Below, piece after piece: positions 23,335 to 26,421 of a stretch of DNA of 26,421 bases. The notes beneath the pieces were generated by a model that was not told where the DNA came from, ran no database searches, and saw only the letters and a list, made by a program, of their open reading frames with translations. A program made the translations under genes and the position numbers. The stretch comes from Clostridia bacterium (GTDB taxonomy: Bacteria > Bacillota_A > Clostridia > RUG12999): contig JAFYVD010000063.1 of the NCBI GenBank assembly GCA_017558425.1, positions 1-26,421 of the forward strand. Reading direction: 5' to 3'. The first letter of the stretch is position 1. Each line of letters opens with the position of its first letter.

Positions 23335-24865
23335 TATGTGATAAAGTTTTGTCAAGCGAACGGTAGTTTATCGCTTCGGCGATATGGGTGTAGTTTATAT
23401 CGTCGTCGCCGGCGAGGTCGGCGATGGTGCGTGCCACTTTGATGATTCGTGTATAGGCGCGTGCCGAAAGTCCGAACTTTTTGTATGCCGCTTCCATAAT
23501 AGCTTTTTCTGTTTCGCCGAGCGGGCAAAATCTGCCCAGCTGTTCGGAAGAAAGGTCGGCGTTGCAGTAAATTCCTTCGTCTTTGTATCTTTCAATCTGG
23601 CGTTTTCTTGCGGCGTTAACCCTTTCGCGGATAACGGCAGAGGATTCTGCTTTTCGGTCGTCCGAAAGATTTTCGTATTTTACCGGTTCCACGCTGAGCT
23701 GAATATCAATTCTGTCCAGCAGCGGACCGCTGATTTTGGACATATAGCGCTGAATCTGCGAAACAGAGCAGGTGCATTGACCCGAAGGGTCGCCAAAATA
23801 TCCGCACGGACAAGGGTTCATAGCCGCTATAAGTATAAAATTGCTGGGGTATGTGACGGTGGCATTCACTCTTGAAACAGTGACTTTGCCGTCCTCAAGA
23901 GGCTGACGGAGAATTTCAAGAGCCGCTCTTGAAAATTCGGGGAATTCGTCGAGGAAAAGCACGCCGTTGTGAGCGAGGCTCACCTCGCCGGGTTTGGGGA
24001 TTCTTCCGCCGCCCGTCAGAGCTATGGAAGAAAGCGAATGGTGGGGGGCTCTGAAAGGACGAACCGACATGAACGGCTTGTCTTTTGGCAGAGTTCCGGC
24101 GGTTGAATGAATTTTTGTAACCTCAAGTGCTTCCTCGAAAGTCATATCGGGCAGAATTGACGGCATACTGCGGGCAAGCATTGTTTTGCCCGAACCGGGA
24201 GGACCCGACATAATGCAGTTGTGGCCGCCTGCTGCGGCAATTTCCAGACCGCGTTTTACAGAATCCTGACCTTTTACGTCTGCAAAATCCATAGGATAGC
24301 TGCGGTTTTCTGAAAAATATTCGTCCTGATTGATATTGACCGGCGATATTTCCTGTTCGCCGTTGAGGTGAATTATAATGTCGCGCAGATTATCTGCGCC
24401 AAGGATTGTCATATCTTTTACAATTGCGGCTTCGGCGGCACATTCAGATGGGAGAATGATGCTGTTAAAGCCAAGCTCTCGTGCGGCTATTACCATTGGG
24501 AGAACGCCGGGCAGCGGACGCAGACTGCCGTCCAGAGAAAGTTCTCCGAAAAACAGGTAGCGGTCGGCAGAATGTTGCGGAATGATGCCCGAGCAAATCA
24601 AAATTGAAAGCGCTATGGGCAGGTCGAAACCGGAGCCTTCCTTGCGGATATTGCCGGGAGCAAGGTTTACGGTGACTTTTCCTAAAGGAAAGTCAAGCCC
24701 CACGCTTGCGATTGCCGCAAGAACCCTTTCGCGCGCTTCTTTTACCGAAGCGTCGGGTAGGCCGACTATTTCGAAATTTGACATACCGGAGGTGACGGAA
24801 CATTCAACTTCAACTTTATATCCGTCGATACCGGTGATGCCGCTTGAAAAAATTCTGGATACCAT
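23330..24865 (-). CDS. comM: ComM/YifB-family Mg-chelatase-like AAA+ ATPase
   Basis: The family helicase ComM promotes branch migration during natural transformation in Gram-negative bacteria; many non-competent bacteria keep it too. This copy has 511 aa. The N-terminal ChlI domain (Lon-protease-like fold) carries VGLPDASVKEARERV (34-48). The AAA+ core has Walker A GPPGSGKT (221-228) and Walker B GVLFLDEF (301-308). The family cysteine motif NPCPCGYFGD...CTC follows at about residues 356-373. The start at 24865 is chosen because the family begins MVSRIFSSGITGIDG and AAAGGT lies 7 bases upstream; the open frame to 24898 enters the terminator of the upstream gene. Translation and fold look intact. 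Its role in this organism is unknown. Confidence 0.93.
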   Translation of the reverse strand: MVSRIFSSGITGIDGYKVEVECSVTSGMSNFEIVGLPDASVKEARERVLAAIASVGLDFPLGKVTVNLAPGNIRKEGSGFDLPIALSILICSGIIPQHSADRYLFFGELSLDGSLRPLPGVLPMVIAARELGFNSIILPSECAAEAAIVKDMTILGADNLRDIIIHLNGEQEISPVNINQDEYFSENRSYPMDFADVKGQDSVKRGLEIAAAGGHNCIMSGPPGSGKTMLARSMPSILPDMTFEEALEVTKIHSTAGTLPKDKPFMSVRPFRAPHHSLSSIALTGGGRIPKPGEVSLAHNGVLFLDEFPEFSRAALEILRQPLEDGKVTVSRVNATVTYPSNFILIAAMNPCPCGYFGDPSGQCTCSVSQIQRYMSKISGPLLDRIDIQLSVEPVKYENLSDDRKAESSAVIRERVNAARKRQIERYKDEGIYCNADLSSEQLGRFCPLGETEKAIMEAAYKKFGLSARAYTRIIKVARTIADLAGDDDINYTHIAEAINYRSLDKTLSHM

Positions 24866-24892
24866 AGCAATTACCTTTCTTGCGTTATGCAT

Positions 24893-24936
24893 AAACAAAA
24901 AGCACCTTAAAGGAGCGAAAACTCAAATAAAGGTGC
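24893..24936 (-). terminator. Terminator after the veg-like gene
   Basis: On the minus strand, GCACCTT (24936-24930) pairs with AAGGTGC (24908-24902) around a 21-base loop, followed by TTTTTGTTT. It lies between Veg and ComM, and read-through into comM is likely partial. Confidence 0.75.
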
Positions 24937-24953
24937 CAATATTCTCAGATTAA

Positions 24954-25205
24954 TCAGGAAGGTGTGGGAGCGTAAACCGCTATGTCGATGTTATGAGTTA
25001 AAACATCGATATAACTGAAAGCTGTGCGGCAAGATTCGCCTTCTGCCTTCTGGTCAAAACGAACAACAAAAACGTTGGGGTATGTATTTTCAATTACGCC
25101 ACGGCGTGTAATGAATTTTTTTCTGCCCTCTTTTGTGGTAATTCTGACACGATCTCCGATTTTTGATTCGATTCCTTTGCGGATAAATTCAACTTTACTG
25201 CCCAA
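24954..25205 (-). CDS. veg: Veg-family protein
   Basis: This is a small protein of 83 aa in the Veg (DUF1021) family, known in Bacillus subtilis as an abundant protein that stimulates biofilm gene expression. The conserved body is recognisable: IESKIGDRVRITTKEGRKK, then GVIENTYPNVFVVRFDQ and the SYIDVLT end. The best start is TTG at 25205, with AGAGGG about 8 bases before it on the minus strand; a GTG at 25214 in the same frame would sit directly on that site. The frame is open further upstream but into the promoter. The perfect consensus promoter recalls the very strong veg promoter of B. subtilis. It is divergent from an SLH protein gene. Confidence 0.9.
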   Translation of the reverse strand: MGSKVEFIRKGIESKIGDRVRITTKEGRKKFITRRGVIENTYPNVFVVRFDQKAEGESCRTAFSYIDVLTHNIDIAVYAPTPS

Positions 25206-25247
25206 ATCAAACACCCTCTCGGTAAAAATTATTAACTTTATACCTAT

Positions 25248-25276
25248 ATTATACCACAATATATAGTAAATGTCAA
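25248..25276 (-). promoter_or_regulatory. veg promoter
   Basis: On the minus strand TTGACA (25276-25271) and TATAAT (25253-25248) are both perfect and 17 bases apart. Transcription would start near 25241, about 36 nt before the TTG start. Confidence 0.9.
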
Positions 25277-25381
25277 CAGTAAAATACAACAATATGTAGT
25301 ATTTTTGACAAAATTTTGAAGAAAAAATATCTTTTGGGGTCAAAATGCCAAAACAGGCAGGAATTAGCAATATAATTTTTA

Positions 25382-25410
25382 TTGACTTTTAATAAGAATA
25401 GTGGTATAAT
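25382..25410 (+). promoter_or_regulatory. Promoter of the SLH protein gene
   Basis: TTGACT (25382-25387) and TATAAT (25405-25410) are 17 bases apart. The start of transcription near 25417 coincides with the first strand of the leader pseudoknot. Confidence 0.88.
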
Positions 25411-25416
25411 AAGCTT

Positions 25417-25476
25417 GCAACTTGTCGCTAAAAATAAAAGTTAACCAGAAATATAAAAAGTTGCTGCGTTTGCGAC
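25417..25476 (+). ncRNA. Leader of the SLH gene with possible pseudoknot
   Basis: GCAACTT (25417-25423) is complementary to AAGTTGC (25458-25464), and GTCGC (25424-25428) is complementary to GCGAC (25472-25476). The order A-B-A'-B' makes an H-type pseudoknot. Alternatively GTTGC (25460-25464) can pair with GCGAC in a local hairpin just 5 bases before the GGAGG ribosome binding site (25482-25486). The two folds exclude each other. No known riboswitch class was recognised. Confidence 0.4.
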
Positions 25477-25494
25477 GGAACGGAGGAATGTAAA

Positions 25495-26421
25495 ATGAAA
25501 AGAAAAGGATTTTTACTGATGACCTTGATCATCTTTTGCATCAGTTGCTTTGCCGGGATAAACGGCTTTGCTTTTTCGGATGTGGAAGAAGAACACAAGC
25601 ATTTTAATGCTATTACATATTTAACTGAGAAAAATGTGGTCAACGGATATGGTGATGGCACATTCAAGCCCGATGATACAATTACAAGGGCGGAATTCTT
25701 AAAGATGGCGCTTGAATCCGTTCAGATTAGCAATGTATTCGGAGATGCAGCTGTGGAAACAGGGTTTTCCGATGTTGACGGCAAGGTAACCACGACTACC
25801 ACCAAAGATGCTGACGGCAAAGAAGTCAAAACTGAAAAAGTTGTAGGTCAGCACTGGGCGGCAGGATATATAAAGCTTGCAGTGGATAAAGGCATTGTCA
25901 ACGGATATGGCGATGGCACATTTAAACCCGATGCGCCCGTGAAATATGAAGAAGCTATAAAAATGATTGTCTGCACTTTGGGTCGAGATGCCCTTGCAAA
26001 AGACAAAGTTACAAAACTCAATCTCAATTTGTGGCCCGATGCGTATCTTAGTGTCGGAAACGATCTTATGATCAGCAAATCTACAGATTATGCACTTGAA
26101 ACAGATGCTACAAGAGCCAATGTTGCACAGATGCTTTACAACGTTAAGGATGTTAAAGTGATAGTATCTTCAAATGTTAACATAGATGATGGAAGCAGCA
26201 AACCCATCGTTTCTGGCGGCGGTGGCAGCTACGGCGGTGGCGGTGGCGGTGGCTACGGCGGTCCTATTCCTCCTGTTGCACCAACATATCCCACTCCCGG
26301 AAATGGCGGAGATGTTACCAACAGCACCACAGAAGTCAGCGGACATGTTAAATATGGTACAGTCGTTGCTGCAGTTAAGCAGGTGAATGGTGTAAAAAAA
26401 CCTCTTATAATTGATGATGCA
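25495..26421 (+). CDS. SLH-domain surface protein, N-terminal part (runs off window)
   Basis: This is an exported protein held on the cell wall by S-layer homology domains. The 309 codons seen have no stop, so the gene continues beyond the window. GGAGG (25482-25486) is 8 bases before the ATG. The signal peptide is MKRKG plus a hydrophobic core ending near Gly-Phe-Ala (residues 24-26). SLH repeat 1 is at about 28-72 (FSDV, VVNGYGDGTFKPDDTITRAE). Repeat 2 is at about 91-165, interrupted by a Thr/Lys-rich insert at 97-117, then HWAAGYI and IVNGYGDGTFKPD. A weak third repeat is at about 175-216 (TDATRANVAQML). A Gly/Tyr/Ser-rich linker (240-256) and a Pro-rich stretch lead to a further domain. 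Its function is unknown beyond surface attachment. Confidence 0.92.
   Translation, partial: MKRKGFLLMTLIIFCISCFAGINGFAFSDVEEEHKHFNAITYLTEKNVVNGYGDGTFKPDDTITRAEFLKMALESVQISNVFGDAAVETGFSDVDGKVTTTTTKDADGKEVKTEKVVGQHWAAGYIKLAVDKGIVNGYGDGTFKPDAPVKYEEAIKMIVCTLGRDALAKDKVTKLNLNLWPDAYLSVGNDLMISKSTDYALETDATRANVAQMLYNVKDVKVIVSSNVNIDDGSSKPIVSGGGGSYGGGGGGGYGGPIPPVAPTYPTPGNGGDVTNSTTEVSGHVKYGTVVAAVKQVNGVKKPLIIDDA

Overview
The window looks like chromosomal DNA of an anaerobic, low-to-mid GC Gram-positive bacterium of the Clostridia. The evidence is consensus sigma-A promoters, strong GGAGG ribosome binding sites, a Veg-family gene, S-layer-homology (SLH) and Ig-like secreted proteins, an ECF vitamin-transporter subunit, and an EtfB-EtfA-FAD oxidase set of the kind used by anaerobes for lactate. 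No outer-membrane or aerobic respiratory genes are seen. I could not assign a species.

Layout. 1-2372: end of a cysteine desulfurase gene, then a Sua5/TsaC tRNA-modification gene and a D-2-hydroxyacid dehydrogenase, tightly packed. 2452-3495: a Gfo/Idh/MocA oxidoreductase with its own terminator. 3534-4023: a long, apparently structured leader. 4024-7290: two tandem paralogous secreted proteins with an Ig-like domain, closed by a terminator. 7362-8555, minus strand: HAD phosphatase and rpsT. 8680-8754: tRNA-Arg(CCG). 8821-11905: an AT-rich segment with a GH116 glycosidase under a perfect consensus promoter, the stub of a LacI-type regulator, a 19-bp hairpin, a mini-hairpin array and a truncated-looking four-helix-bundle protein. 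12008-14799: GH127-like beta-L-arabinofuranosidase plus SGNH esterase. 14952-19159: MATE exporter divergent from a DeoR regulator and a GH78-like alpha-L-rhamnosidase. 19266-23230: ECF S component followed by etfB, etfA and a GlcD/LctD-type oxidase. 23330-25276, minus strand: ComM/YifB ATPase and Veg. 25382-end: start of an SLH-anchored surface protein.

How it fits together. The central 10 kb is a carbohydrate region (GH116, GH127, SGNH, GH78). None of these enzymes shows a signal peptide, so they probably act in the cytoplasm on imported plant-type oligosaccharides (arabinose, rhamnose, acetyl groups). No sugar importer lies in the window. The EtfB/EtfA/oxidase set matches the gene order and domain content of the electron-confurcating lactate dehydrogenase LctBCD of Acetobacterium woodii. 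The points most worth following up are the two leader RNAs with alternative pairings, the broken LacI/four-helix-bundle element, the repeated hairpin element at 14806-14961 and 23254-23334, and the mutually exclusive divergent promoters at 16311-16360.
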